Source of the DNA: Hydrogenobacter sp. T-2
GTDB lineage: Bacteria; Aquificota; Aquificia; Aquificales; Aquificaceae
Assembly (NCBI RefSeq): GCF_033971325.1
Contig: NZ_CP117180.1
Location: 378,041 to 442,040, forward strand
Length of the DNA stretch: 64,000 nt
Reading direction: 5' to 3'
Under the pieces are notes generated by a model. It saw only the letters and a list, made by a program, of their open reading frames with translations, was not told the origin of the DNA and searched no databases. The translations under genes were made by a program, and so were the position numbers. Shown in pieces: positions 17,776 through 26,537 of the stretch (positions within the stretch are counted from its first letter, which is position 1; each line of letters opens with the position of its first letter).

Positions 17776-20700
17776 ATGTATCGCTTTTTTATACACAGAC
17801 CGGTCACCTCTTGGATGTTTATGATAGCCTTTATAATCCTTGGGCTTTATTCTCTGAGGACAATACCCCTTGATAGGCTTCCTGACGTGGACTTTCCCAC
17901 AGTTAGCATCGTAACTACCTATCCCGGTGCCAACGCCTACGTGGTGGATGTGAACGTCACAAGAGTTATCGAAGACCAGATAGCCACCATAAGTGGGATA
18001 GAAAGCATCTCATCTGCCAGCTTTGCAGGCACTTCAAGGATAACCATAACCTTCTCCCTTGAGAAAGATATAGATGTTGCAGCACAGGAGGTCAGGGATG
18101 CGGTGCAAAGGGTTTTAAGAAGACTTCCCGAGGGAGTAGACCCACCTCTGGTTAGAAAGGTGGATACAGCCCTCACCCCTGTTTTTGTCACACTGCTCCA
18201 CTCTAAGACTGCGGACTATCAGACCCTCGCTTACTGGGCGGACAAGGTTATAAAGAGGGAGTTTGAAAGGATAAATGGCGTAGGACAGGTAGACCTTGGC
18301 GGTTTTAGAGACAATGTGCTTTGGGTGAGGATTGACCCAGAAAGGCTCTACTCAAGAGGGCTTGCGGTTCAGGACGTATTGGATGCGGTAAGTAAAAACC
18401 ACATAGAAGCACCCGCAGGAGCCATATACGGCAAAAATAGGGAATACATACTAAGGCTTTACGGAAAAGCTCAAGACCCAAGAGAGCTTGAAAGTGTATA
18501 CATAAGAAACGGTGTAAGGCTTAGAGATGTGGGCTTTGTGGAGTTCACAGAAGATGAAAGAAGAGGCATGGCAAGGTTTATGGGCGAGCAGGCTATTGCC
18601 TTGGTTGTTTACAAGCAATCTAAGACCAACACCGTTGAAGTGGTGGATGCGGTAAAGGCAAAGATGGAAGAGCTAAACAGACAGCTACCTCAAGGCATGA
18701 GGATGGACTACACCTTTGACTCCTCCATATTTGTAAAGGATAGCGTCAGAGCGGCAATAGAGGAGATAATAATAGGTAGTTTGCTAACCGCCCTTGTGGT
18801 TTACTTTTTCCTTGGAAACTTAAGGCTTACCCTTGTTCCCATATTTGCAATACCCATAACCCTTCTTGGCACTGTCTTTTTCATCTACCAGCTTGGAAAC
18901 TCCCTTAATACCTTTACCCTTCTTGCCCTTGCAGTAGCAGTAGGCATAGTCATAGACGATGCCATAGTGGTGCTTGAGAGCATATACAGAAGAAGATATG
19001 AAGAAGGTCTTAGTCCCTTAGAGGCAGGAGAGGAAGGAACGAAAGTAGTTATATTTGCTCTACTTGCCTCCACAGCCTCTTTGGTGATAGTTTTCCTGCC
19101 TATAATATTCCTGAAGGGTGTAGTAGGCAAGCTCTTCGGAAGTTTTGCACTAACACTCGCTATAGCCATAGCACTCTCTTACCTTGTTGCCATTAGCTTT
19201 ACCCCCATGGCGGTTTCGAGGCTTGTGGCAGGTCCTCCCTCCACTAACCCCTTTGTAAGAGCTTACGAGAGGTTTGAAAACTTCTTTGATAGACTTCTCA
19301 GGTGGTCTCTTGACCACAAGTTAGTGGTTATAGCCTTCTCTTTGCTAAGCGTTTTTATAGGCTTTCAACTATTTAAGGCGGTCAAAAAGGAATTTTTCCC
19401 CATAGTAGATGAGGGCAGGTTTCTTGTAAGGTTTGAAACGCCTGTGGGCTCTTCCTTTGAATACACAGAGCAGAAAACAAGGGAAATAGAATCAATTCTT
19501 CTCAAAAACCCCTATGTGGACCGCTTTGGTCTTGCTATGGGTCAAGGCGTGGCAGGAAGACCAGACGTAAACGGAGGTCTTGGCTTTGTTTACCTAAAGG
19601 AGGGCAAAAGACCCCATCAGGCAAAGATTATGGAGATGGTAAGAGAAGAGCTAAGAAAAGTAAAGGATGTTAGAGTAAGCGTAGAGCCTCCGGGCATTGT
19701 GGGACCTGGCGGTGGAAGGCAGGTAGACCTCCAGTATGCCATAAGAGGTCCCTCTCTTGAAGAGCTTCAAAACATAGCCAATAGACTTACCACAGAGTTT
19801 AGAAACAGGGCTGGCTACAGGGACGTGGACACAGACCTTAGGCTCAACGAGCCACAGGTTCAAATAAGGGTAAACAGAGAAAAACTTGGAGACCTAGGTG
19901 TTAGCGTGGAGGATGTGGCAATAACCCTTAACGTGCTTTTTGGTAAGTTTCAGCTCGGAACTTACGAGCTTGGTGCGGAAAGCTACGATGTGTATGTCAA
20001 GTCCATGCCGGAGTTTGTGCAAAACATGGAAAACCTCAAAAGGGTATATGTGAGAAACCTCAAGGGAGAGCTTATACCACTAACGGAGCTGGTAGATATA
20101 CAAGTAGCCACAGGTTATAAGGCAATAAACCGATATAACAGACAATATTCTTTCACCTTCTTCGCCAACCTATCTCCAGAAAAGCCTCTTGCTGATGCGG
20201 TGGCAGAGGTTGAAAACTGGCTAAAAAATAACCTTCCACCCGGCTACACCTTTGAGCCGGTGGGTCAAGCAAAGGAGTTTCAAAGAGCCTTTCAAGGTCT
20301 TGGCTTTGCACTTATCTTTGCACTAATAGGCGTTTATATGGTGCTTGCTTCTCTTTTTGAAAGCTACAGGCATCCCTTTACCGTGCTTCTCATGGTCCCC
20401 CTTGCAGTGGCTGGTGCTTTCGGGCTTTTGCTTCTTACAAATACCTCCCTCAGCGTCCCTTCCTACTTTGGCATAATCCTCCTTGTGGGTATAATCGTCC
20501 GTGATGCGGTGCTATTCATAGAGAGGATAATCCAGCTTAGAAAGGAAGGTATACAAACCCGTGAGGCTATCCTTCAGGCAAGAAGAGAAAGGCTAAGACC
20601 CATTCTTATGACTACCTTTACCATAGTGTCCGCCCTAACACCCGTAGCTCTTGGTCTTACCGCAGGTGCGGAGCTAAGAAAACCCCTTGCCCTTGCGGTC

Positions 20701-20808
20701 ATAGGTGGTATATTCACTGGACTTCCACTTAGCCTTTTCCTTTTGCCAGTGCTGTATGAACTCTTTGACAAGCTGAGCCTAAGAAAGTATCATATTAGAA
20801 AAACCTAA
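17776..20808 (+). CDS. RND-family efflux pump (AcrB/MexB-like, HAE1 type)
   Basis: A 1010-aa inner-membrane proton/drug antiporter. It begins MYRFFIHRPVTSWMFMIAF and has the internal duplication of the family: about 12 membrane segments and two large periplasmic loops. The proton-relay Asp pair is present (D394, D395 in GIVIDDAIVVLESIYR). Family stretches such as FPTVSIVTTYPGANAYVVDVNVTR, TGAELRKPLALAVIGG and RLRPILMTTFTIVSALTP are clear. Its adaptor and TolC partner are in the divergent operon. It has no upstream ribosome site because its promoter nearly touches the ATG. Pump specificity cannot be judged. Confidence 0.95.
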   Translation: MYRFFIHRPVTSWMFMIAFIILGLYSLRTIPLDRLPDVDFPTVSIVTTYPGANAYVVDVNVTRVIEDQIATISGIESISSASFAGTSRITITFSLEKDIDVAAQEVRDAVQRVLRRLPEGVDPPLVRKVDTALTPVFVTLLHSKTADYQTLAYWADKVIKREFERINGVGQVDLGGFRDNVLWVRIDPERLYSRGLAVQDVLDAVSKNHIEAPAGAIYGKNREYILRLYGKAQDPRELESVYIRNGVRLRDVGFVEFTEDERRGMARFMGEQAIALVVYKQSKTNTVEVVDAVKAKMEELNRQLPQGMRMDYTFDSSIFVKDSVRAAIEEIIIGSLLTALVVYFFLGNLRLTLVPIFAIPITLLGTVFFIYQLGNSLNTFTLLALAVAVGIVIDDAIVVLESIYRRRYEEGLSPLEAGEEGTKVVIFALLASTASLVIVFLPIIFLKGVVGKLFGSFALTLAIAIALSYLVAISFTPMAVSRLVAGPPSTNPFVRAYERFENFFDRLLRWSLDHKLVVIAFSLLSVFIGFQLFKAVKKEFFPIVDEGRFLVRFETPVGSSFEYTEQKTREIESILLKNPYVDRFGLAMGQGVAGRPDVNGGLGFVYLKEGKRPHQAKIMEMVREELRKVKDVRVSVEPPGIVGPGGGRQVDLQYAIRGPSLEELQNIANRLTTEFRNRAGYRDVDTDLRLNEPQVQIRVNREKLGDLGVSVEDVAITLNVLFGKFQLGTYELGAESYDVYVKSMPEFVQNMENLKRVYVRNLKGELIPLTELVDIQVATGYKAINRYNRQYSFTFFANLSPEKPLADAVAEVENWLKNNLPPGYTFEPVGQAKEFQRAFQGLGFALIFALIGVYMVLASLFESYRHPFTVLLMVPLAVAGAFGLLLLTNTSLSVPSYFGIILLVGIIVRDAVLFIERIIQLRKEGIQTREAILQARRERLRPILMTTFTIVSALTPVALGLTAGAELRKPLALAVIGGIFTGLPLSLFLLPVLYELFDKLSLRKYHIRKT

Positions 20809-20820
20809 GGAGGTGTCGCC

Positions 20821-21117
20821 ATGCCAGTGTATGTGATGCTAACCACTCTAACCGACGAGGGTATGAAAACCCTCAAGCACAAGCCCGAGAGGATAAAGGA
20901 AGTAGACAAGGAAGTGCTGGAGCGTTTTGGCGTCAAAGTGCTTGCCCAATATGTGGTGATGGGACCCTACGACTTTGTCAACATTCTTGAAGCTCCAGAT
21001 AACGACACCATAGTTAAAATGGCGGTGGAGCTTGGCTCAAGAGGGACTATAAGGACACTTACCATGCCTGCCATTGATGTAGACCAGTTTATAAAGGACC
21101 TAAAGGAGCTGGGATAA
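20821..21117 (+). CDS. GYD-domain protein
   Basis: A 98-aa protein of the GYD family, small alpha/beta-barrel-like proteins of unknown biochemical role. The start MPVYVMLTTLTDEGMKTLKHKPERIKEV and MGPYDFVNILEAPDNDTIVKMAVELGSRGTIRTLTMPAI match the family; the eponymous motif is seen as GPYD. An AAGGAGGTG ribosome site precedes the ATG. It follows the RND pump gene by 12 bp and may be cotranscribed, but it is also upstream of metF. Confidence 0.85.
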   Translation: MPVYVMLTTLTDEGMKTLKHKPERIKEVDKEVLERFGVKVLAQYVVMGPYDFVNILEAPDNDTIVKMAVELGSRGTIRTLTMPAIDVDQFIKDLKELG

Positions 21118-21124
21118 GGCATTT

Positions 21125-21466
21125 ATGGAGCATACCCTTAGGGCATTCTTTGAGATAACGGTAAGGTATACAGACCTCAAGTGGGCAAAGACCAGGGATG
21201 ACCTTATAAGCAGGTCTATAAAGGTTTTGAGAGCCTTCAAAGAAGGCAAAGACCTTGAAGAGATAAAAGGCACAAGGGAACTGAGCTTTGAAATAGAAGA
21301 CTCCCTTCCTTTTCTATACTCTTTTGTAAAAGAGCATCCAGAGGAAGTGGAAAGGCTTATAGAACTGCTTAGTATGTTTATAAAGTCACCAGCACCCTGT
21401 AAAATAAGACTTATAAACTTTTCGGAGGCTTTGCTTGAAGATAGGAGATTATCTAAGGCAGGGTAA
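21125..21466 (+). CDS. Hypothetical protein overlapping metF
   Basis: A 113-aa, mostly helical, charged protein I do not recognise. It contains no membrane segment, signal or metal motif; the ladder of Glu/Lys residues with hydrophobic spacing ([19 protein letters not shown]) suggests a helical bundle. It begins 7 bp after the GYD gene and its last 32 nt overlap metF in another frame, so it is sandwiched in a GYD-x-metF transcript. Confidence 0.7.
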   Translation: MEHTLRAFFEITVRYTDLKWAKTRDDLISRSIKVLRAFKEGKDLEEIKGTRELSFEIEDSLPFLYSFVKEHPEEVERLIELLSMFIKSPAPCKIRLINFSEALLEDRRLSKAG

Positions 21467-22316
21467 GTTTAGCGTATCCTTTGAATTTTTTCCCCCAAAA
21501 ACGCCAGAAGGGGAGGAGGAGCTTTTCCAGACCATAAAGAGCCTTCAGCAGTTAAACCCTACCTTTGTGTCTGTAACCTATGGAGCGGGTGGAAGCACAA
21601 GGGACAGGACAAGAAGAGTAGTAGAAAGAATTCACAAAGAAACAAACCTCACCGTAATGGCACATCTTACCTGCATAGCCCATACAAAAGAAGACCTATA
21701 CGATATACTCAAAGGCTACGCACAGATAGGGATAGAAAACATATTAGCCCTTAGAGGAGACCTTCCTGCAAACATGCCAGATTTTAAGCCTCCAGAGGGT
21801 GCCTGCAAGCATAGCTCTGAGCTTGTGAGGTTTATAAGGGAAAACTTCGGAAACACCTTCTCCATAGGCGTCGCCTCTTACCCAGAGGGACATCCAGAAT
21901 CTCCCAACATGGAGTGGGAGATAAGATACTTCAAGCAGAAGGTAGAGGCGGGTGCGGACTTTTCCATAACCCAGATGTTTTTTGATAACTCTTACTTTTA
22001 CAGGTTCTTGGAGCTTTGCCAAAGGGCACACATAAACATTCCCATTATACCGGGTATAATGCCAATTACCAACTTCCGGCAGATACAGAAGTTTGCCAGC
22101 ATGTGCGGTGCGGAGATACCCCAAAGCCTTGTGGAAAGACTTGAGCCTTATGCGGACAATCCAGAAGAGACACTAAAGATCGGTGTAGAGTTTGCCATAG
22201 AGCAGTGCCTTGACCTTTTGGACAACCGCGTGCAAGGTCTGCACTTTTATACCCTAAACAAGTCAAAGGCTACACTTCTTGTATACGAAGGCATAAAAGG
22301 TGCTTTAAAAACATGA
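21435..22316 (+). CDS. metF: 5,10-methylenetetrahydrofolate reductase
   Basis: MetF reduces 5,10-methylene-THF to 5-methyl-THF using FAD; the product feeds methionine synthesis and, in some autotrophs, one-carbon metabolism. The 293-aa TIM-barrel protein shows [64 protein letters not shown], and [17 protein letters not shown]. The start is TTG (21435) with GGAGG at 21424-21428; no ATG fits the conserved N-terminus. It overlaps the upstream hypothetical gene by 32 nt and ttuB by 4 nt. Confidence 0.95.
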   Translation: MKIGDYLRQGKFSVSFEFFPPKTPEGEEELFQTIKSLQQLNPTFVSVTYGAGGSTRDRTRRVVERIHKETNLTVMAHLTCIAHTKEDLYDILKGYAQIGIENILALRGDLPANMPDFKPPEGACKHSSELVRFIRENFGNTFSIGVASYPEGHPESPNMEWEIRYFKQKVEAGADFSITQMFFDNSYFYRFLELCQRAHINIPIIPGIMPITNFRQIQKFASMCGAEIPQSLVERLEPYADNPEETLKIGVEFAIEQCLDLLDNRVQGLHFYTLNKSKATLLVYEGIKGALKT

Positions 22317-22522
22317 GGGTGAAGGTAAGCTATAGGGGACAGACCCTTGAACTGGAGTTTGAGGGCGAAAGGGTAAGGGTAGGTGAACTTCTCAAAGCCT
22401 TAGGGCTTTCAAGGGAATATGCCTTTGTGGTCAAGGGCGAGGATGTGCTTGAGGAGAAAGACACCATAGTAGACGGAGAAAGTGTAAGGGTTATAAACGC
22501 CATATCGGGTGGATATATTTAA
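22313..22522 (+). CDS. ttuB: Ubiquitin-like sulfur carrier protein, TtuB-like (MoaD/ThiS fold)
   Basis: A 69-aa beta-grasp protein. In Thermus, TtuB is thiocarboxylated at its C-terminal Gly-Gly and hands sulfur to TtuA for 2-thiolation of ribothymidine 54 in tRNA. Here ttuA follows after 5 bp. The protein ends SGGYI, so the Gly66-Gly67 pair is followed by Tyr68-Ile69, and a free Gly carboxylate would need removal of two residues. ThiS is a separate gene (34155-34361) ending in Gly-Gly-Gly, so this is not ThiS. MoaD is the other possibility, but the neighbour argues for TtuB. Confidence 0.8.
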   Translation: MRVKVSYRGQTLELEFEGERVRVGELLKALGLSREYAFVVKGEDVLEEKDTIVDGESVRVINAISGGYI

Positions 22523-22527
22523 AAAGA

Positions 22528-23445
22528 ATGCGTAGGTGTCAAAGGTGCGGACAAAAGGCGGTAGTGTATCTCCCTCAACATAGGCTTTCTCTTTGCAAGG
22601 AGCACTACATAGAGTGGTATCTCAAAAGGGTAGAGTCCACTATAAGAGAGTTCAAAATGTTCGGTAAGGACGATAGGGTCCTTGTTGCAGTCTCTGGTGG
22701 GAAAGATAGCCTTTCTCTGTGGGATGCACTGTGTAGGCTTGGATACACAGCGGATGGTCTTTATATAGACTTAGGTATAGGTGAGTATTCTCAGAGGTCA
22801 AGACTTGCCTGTGAAAGGTTTGCAAAAGAGAGGGAGCTTGAGCTTTATGTGTTGGAGCTAAGAAAAGAGATTGCTACCATACCAGAGATAAAAGAGGTGG
22901 AAAGCAGACCTGCCTGTTCCTTCTGCGGACAGCTCAAGAGATACTACATGAACCGCTTTGCAAGGGAGAAGGGCTACCATGTGATAGCTACAGGACACAA
23001 CCTTGACGATGAAAGTGCAACCCTCCTTTCTAACGTGCTAAGCTGGAACATGGGTTATCTTTCAAGACAGTTTCCAGTCCTGTTGGAAGGAGATGGTTTC
23101 GTGAGAAAGGTAAAGCCTCTTGTGAAGTTTACAGAAAAGGAAAACGCCCTATATGCCTTTCTTTCTGGCATTGAATATGTGGAAGAGGAATGTCCCTTCT
23201 CGGAAGGTGCAAGCTCCATAGAATACAAGAAAACACTCGCCCAGATGGAAGAAAAGAGCCCAGGAACCAAGCTAAGGTTTTACATGGACTTTTTGAGAAG
23301 ACTGCACCCTATACTTCAAACCCAAGAGGTGGAATTAAGACCTTGCAAAGTCTGTGGTGAGCCCACCACTGCTGAAGTATGCTCCGTCTGCAGGTTAAAA
23401 GAAAGGGTTATTCCAAAGCTTTTGTCATCCTCACCCAGTAGTTAA
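22528..23445 (+). CDS. ttuA: tRNA-5-methyluridine(54) 2-sulfurtransferase
   Basis: TtuA activates U54 of tRNA with ATP and inserts sulfur to give 5-methyl-2-thiouridine, a thermostabilising modification. The 305-aa protein shows every expected element: N-terminal zinc finger (C4, C7, C23, H26), PP-loop SGGKDS (56-61), the three Cys ligands of the [4Fe-4S] cluster (C130, C133, C222), and a C-terminal zinc finger (C273, C276, C285, C288). Spacing and numbering agree with the characterised TtuA family, as opposed to TtcA (position 32). The partner TtuB is immediately upstream. Its end overlaps the convergent GNAT gene by 38 nt. Confidence 0.95.
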   Translation: MRRCQRCGQKAVVYLPQHRLSLCKEHYIEWYLKRVESTIREFKMFGKDDRVLVAVSGGKDSLSLWDALCRLGYTADGLYIDLGIGEYSQRSRLACERFAKERELELYVLELRKEIATIPEIKEVESRPACSFCGQLKRYYMNRFAREKGYHVIATGHNLDDESATLLSNVLSWNMGYLSRQFPVLLEGDGFVRKVKPLVKFTEKENALYAFLSGIEYVEEECPFSEGASSIEYKKTLAQMEEKSPGTKLRFYMDFLRRLHPILQTQEVELRPCKVCGEPTTAEVCSVCRLKERVIPKLLSSSPSS

Positions 23446-23869
23446 ACCTGTCCCTCTCCTCAAAGCCGAGATTTTTGTAAAAGTCTATAGCCTGTTTATT
23501 TTCGTCCCCTACCCAAAGCTCCGCCATATCAAGCCCCCTGCTTTTGAAGTATTCCAAAGCCTTTTGCACAAGAGCCCTACCTATACCCCTATTTCTATAC
23601 TCGGGAAGAACCACAAGTTCATGAATAGCACCCACCACCTTACCTTCCCTTTTACTAAACCAATTTCCGTCGCTGGCAACAAAGCCAACTACTTTGCTAT
23701 CCTCCTCTGCAAGCCATATACCCGCCACATCCCTCCTAAAAAGCCAGTTAAGATATGCTTGCACGTCATCCGGGTGTGTATAGGAGTATTCCTCAAGACC
23801 CTTGTAGCCTAACAAATATAGGTCCACCAAAATTTTTATGTCCTTCTCTTCTGCCCTTCTTATGGTCAT
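23408..23869 (-). CDS. GNAT-family N-acetyltransferase
   Basis: A 153-aa acetyl-CoA-dependent acetyltransferase. The acetyl-CoA loop reads ELVVLPEYRNRGIGRALVQKALEYFKSRG, matching the R/Q-x-x-G-x-G/A signature, and the C-terminal NKQAIDFYKNLGFEERDRFNYWVRM is typical of the RimI/protein or small-molecule branch. The substrate cannot be predicted. It is the distal gene of the ilvE-M28-lolA-GNAT unit and starts 4 nt inside the lolA end. Confidence 0.9.
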   Translation of the reverse strand: MTIRRAEEKDIKILVDLYLLGYKGLEEYSYTHPDDVQAYLNWLFRRDVAGIWLAEEDSKVVGFVASDGNWFSKREGKVVGAIHELVVLPEYRNRGIGRALVQKALEYFKSRGLDMAELWVGDENKQAIDFYKNLGFEERDRFNYWVRMTKALE

Positions 23870-24471
23870 GGTCTTACAACTCTCGCCCCTTCGGGAACGA
23901 CCACTCTAAAGAGGTTTTCAGAGGGTGTAAAGTTTGTGGTAATCCTTAGAAACTCTATGGTAGTGATTGTGCCACCCTTTTCTTCAACCCTTATACCTCT
24001 TATATCTCCCCTTGAAGATACCTCCACCAAAACCCTTGAAAAATAGTCGTCTCTTACCTTTGGCTTGAGAATAAAGGTCTTCCCTCTTGAACCTTCCATC
24101 TCACCCACAAGTTCAAAAACCTCAGAGAGAGGTCTTGAGACCAGAAATAGGGCTTCCACCACCGGCGAGCTGTTTCTTTCAACTCGTTCAAGAAAAGCAG
24201 TCCTATCCCTGGGAACATAAACCATGACCTGCACTCCGTCAGACACTATAAGGGTCCTCTCTGGCTGTTCGTATTCTATCCTAAACCTTCCTCCCTTCTG
24301 AGCGTAGAATATTCCCTTTGATACCTCTGGTTTTGACTGCCATGGATACTGGACTCTTTGCACAAAGTCCACCCTTATACTTCTTATATTCTCAAGTCTT
24401 CTCTCAAAGTCCTCAAAGGACTGTGCCACAACCAAGGATACCACAAAGAGGAACAGCAAAAGGGCTCTCAT
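23866..24471 (-). CDS. lolA: Outer-membrane lipoprotein carrier LolA
   Basis: LolA ferries lipoproteins across the periplasm from the LolCDE complex to the outer membrane. The 201-aa protein has a signal peptide (residues 1-16, ending VVAQ), then SIRVDFVQRVQYPWQSKPEVSKGIFYAQKGGRFRIEYEQPERTLIVSDG, the central open-barrel signature, and a C-terminal half matching LolA architecture (FILKPKVRDDYFSRVLVEVSSRGDIRGIRV, then LRITTNFTPSENLFRVVVPEGARVV). It overlaps the M28 gene by 4 nt. No LolB is visible in the window. Confidence 0.9.
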   Translation of the reverse strand: MRALLLFLFVVSLVVAQSFEDFERRLENIRSIRVDFVQRVQYPWQSKPEVSKGIFYAQKGGRFRIEYEQPERTLIVSDGVQVMVYVPRDRTAFLERVERNSSPVVEALFLVSRPLSEVFELVGEMEGSRGKTFILKPKVRDDYFSRVLVEVSSRGDIRGIRVEEKGGTITTIEFLRITTNFTPSENLFRVVVPEGARVVRP

Positions 24472-25553
24472 AGCCTATGGAACCTCCTAAGAAAAGATAG
24501 TATAACCTCGTGCCACATGACCACGTGGTCCCAGCTTATGGCGTCATAGTTGTCATAGGTGGTGTGCTTGAGAGTAAAAGGGTATGAGCTAAGATAGAGG
24601 GTTTGTATACCTAACTCCTTAAAGGGTAAGTGCTCACCCTCCAGCTCACCGACCATGCAAAAATCTATATCCACCCTCATTTCCTGCAAATGCCTGTAGA
24701 ACATCTCGTTTATCCTCTCTCCATTGTATCCTGCCATATCTTTGTAGACGACCACAGGGTTGTGCCACCCTATATCTTCAAGGTTTATACAATAAAAGGT
24801 ATGCTTTACCCCGTTTCTTAGGTGAAACCTTACTCCTTCCATACCTACCTCTCTGCAGTCAGTGATAAGGAATCTGAGCCTATAAGGTAAATTGTAATTG
24901 TCTTTTAACTCCTCGTAGAGAAAAAGTAGGAGAAGAAAACCAATACCATTGCCAATAGCTCCACGTATTCCTGCCACCGTATCCCTATGAGAAACCAGGT
25001 ATATCACAGGACCCTTTCCTATCTCCGTGAAAAGGTTTACCCCCTCTATTACCCTTTCCTCTGACCTTACTTTGAGTAAAACCTCAGAATCCTCCACCTT
25101 GGGAACATGCTCCCTCCTTATACTGACTATCGGTATGTTCGCACCCATGTCATGACCGTGCACGTATGCATCCGCCTTGTCTTCCGACCTATAGGTTATT
25201 ATAGCTACCGCGCCCCTTTGCTGAGCCAAAAGAGCCTTTTCCTTAGTTAGGTCTGGCACAAGGGCTATATCTCCCTCTATATAGTTTCTTTTCACATAGG
25301 CTTTATTCTCAATAGGTTTACTACCTATGTAGGCTACAGCCTTTATACTCTCCTCTCCTACTCTTATCTGTGCTTCCTCTGGCACAAATTTTCTTACATA
25401 AAAGGTTTCTTTTTCATACTTGGAGGAGGCATACTCAAGAAAGGATTCCACAAGTTTGTGGGTTTTTCTGCTTTCTTCTGTTCCCGATAGACGGTTGTAA
25501 GTCAAAATCTTATAAGCATACTCTTTGAAAAACTCCAACCTTTCACTTTTCAT
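24468..25553 (-). CDS. M28-family metallopeptidase homologue, probably altered active site
   Basis: A 361-aa protein with a PA-like insert (residues ~60-170) followed by an M28 aminopeptidase domain. Usual M28 zinc residues are partly present: H189 with D191 (SHRDTV), E235, D260 and H330 (KHTTYDNYD), and a GEHLPFKELGIQTLYL stretch. However, the bridging Asp expected in GAxDN is Gly201 (GAIGNGIG) and the general-base Glu before E235 is Arg234 (CREVG). This suggests loss of peptidase activity or a changed mechanism. No signal peptide is seen, so it is probably cytoplasmic. It lies between ilvE (11-nt overlap) and lolA. Confidence 0.8.
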   Translation of the reverse strand: MKSERLEFFKEYAYKILTYNRLSGTEESRKTHKLVESFLEYASSKYEKETFYVRKFVPEEAQIRVGEESIKAVAYIGSKPIENKAYVKRNYIEGDIALVPDLTKEKALLAQQRGAVAIITYRSEDKADAYVHGHDMGANIPIVSIRREHVPKVEDSEVLLKVRSEERVIEGVNLFTEIGKGPVIYLVSHRDTVAGIRGAIGNGIGFLLLLFLYEELKDNYNLPYRLRFLITDCREVGMEGVRFHLRNGVKHTFYCINLEDIGWHNPVVVYKDMAGYNGERINEMFYRHLQEMRVDIDFCMVGELEGEHLPFKELGIQTLYLSSYPFTLKHTTYDNYDAISWDHVVMWHEVILSFLRRFHRL

Positions 25554-26460
25554 AAACAGGCGTTAGCCAGCCAAAATACCGCTCTATCATTCCTCTTACC
25601 GCACGGAAGTATATATCTTGAAGTTCTTTTGTTATAGCTCCCACATCACCACCACCTATCTTCCTGTTGTCCACTTCCACCACAGGTGTTATCTCCGCTG
25701 CAGTGCCAGTTAAAAATATCTCATCCGCCACATATAGCTCACTCCTTGCCACGGGACGCTCTTCTATCTCCACCACAAGCTCGTTTTTAAGAAGTTTCTT
25801 CACCGCAGAGCGAGTTATACCCTCAAGTATATGCTCAGAGTAAGAGGGAGTTATAGCCTTGCCTTCCCTTATCAGGAATATGTTTTCTCCAGAACCTTCT
25901 GCAACAAAGCCATGTTGGTTTAACATGATAGCTTCGTCATATCCTGCCAGAAGAGCCTCTGTTTTTGCCAAAGCACTGTTTACATAAGCACCAGCCACCT
26001 TCCATCTTGAAGGTATGGAGTTGTCGTCATTCCTCCTCCAAGAGGATACCTTTACCCTTATACCCTTTGAAGTATCCAAATATCTTCCAAAGTTGTAGGT
26101 GTATATGGCTATTTCGGGCGTATAGTCTATTAGCTTGGGAGTGAGCTTGAGGTCCTTAAAGTAGACTATGGGTCTTATGTAAACGTCTTCTTTTATCTGA
26201 TTTTTTCTGAGTAGTTCTACGGTTATGTTTACAAGGTCTTCCACACTGTAGGGTAGTTCCATAAACATGGCTTTGCAGTTTCTTAGCAGTCTTTGGTAAT
26301 GCTCTCTTGCAAAGAGGATATATAACTGCTGATGCTCCTCATTCCAATAAGCCCTTATGCCCTCAAAAATTGCAGTGCCGTAGTGGAAGGAATTGGTCTT
26401 TATGTTTATTTTGGCTTCCTCTATTGGGACAAACTTTCCTTCAAAAAAGGCGTATTCCAT
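25543..26460 (-). CDS. ilvE: Branched-chain amino acid aminotransferase
   Basis: A class IV PLP aminotransferase, last step of valine, leucine and isoleucine synthesis. The 305-aa protein shows HYGTAIFEGIRAYW, SSWRRNDDNSIPSRWKVAGAYVNSALAKTEAL with the PLP lysine (RWKVAG), DEAIMLNQHGFVAEGSGENIFLI, and EIFLTGTAAEITPV, the standard ilvE series. Its promoter (TATAAT, 26476 to 26471) is only 10 nt from the ATG, so it is a predicted leaderless start. It heads ilvE-M28-lolA-GNAT. Confidence 0.95.
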   Translation of the reverse strand: MEYAFFEGKFVPIEEAKINIKTNSFHYGTAIFEGIRAYWNEEHQQLYILFAREHYQRLLRNCKAMFMELPYSVEDLVNITVELLRKNQIKEDVYIRPIVYFKDLKLTPKLIDYTPEIAIYTYNFGRYLDTSKGIRVKVSSWRRNDDNSIPSRWKVAGAYVNSALAKTEALLAGYDEAIMLNQHGFVAEGSGENIFLIREGKAITPSYSEHILEGITRSAVKKLLKNELVVEIEERPVARSELYVADEIFLTGTAAEITPVVEVDNRKIGGGDVGAITKELQDIYFRAVRGMIERYFGWLTPVYEK

Positions 26461-26537
26461 GGCAATATAGATTATAGCAGAAAAGCGGTTGAAGTTTACA
26501 AGTCTTAGCTTATATTTTTATTCCCTTGGAGGCGGGC

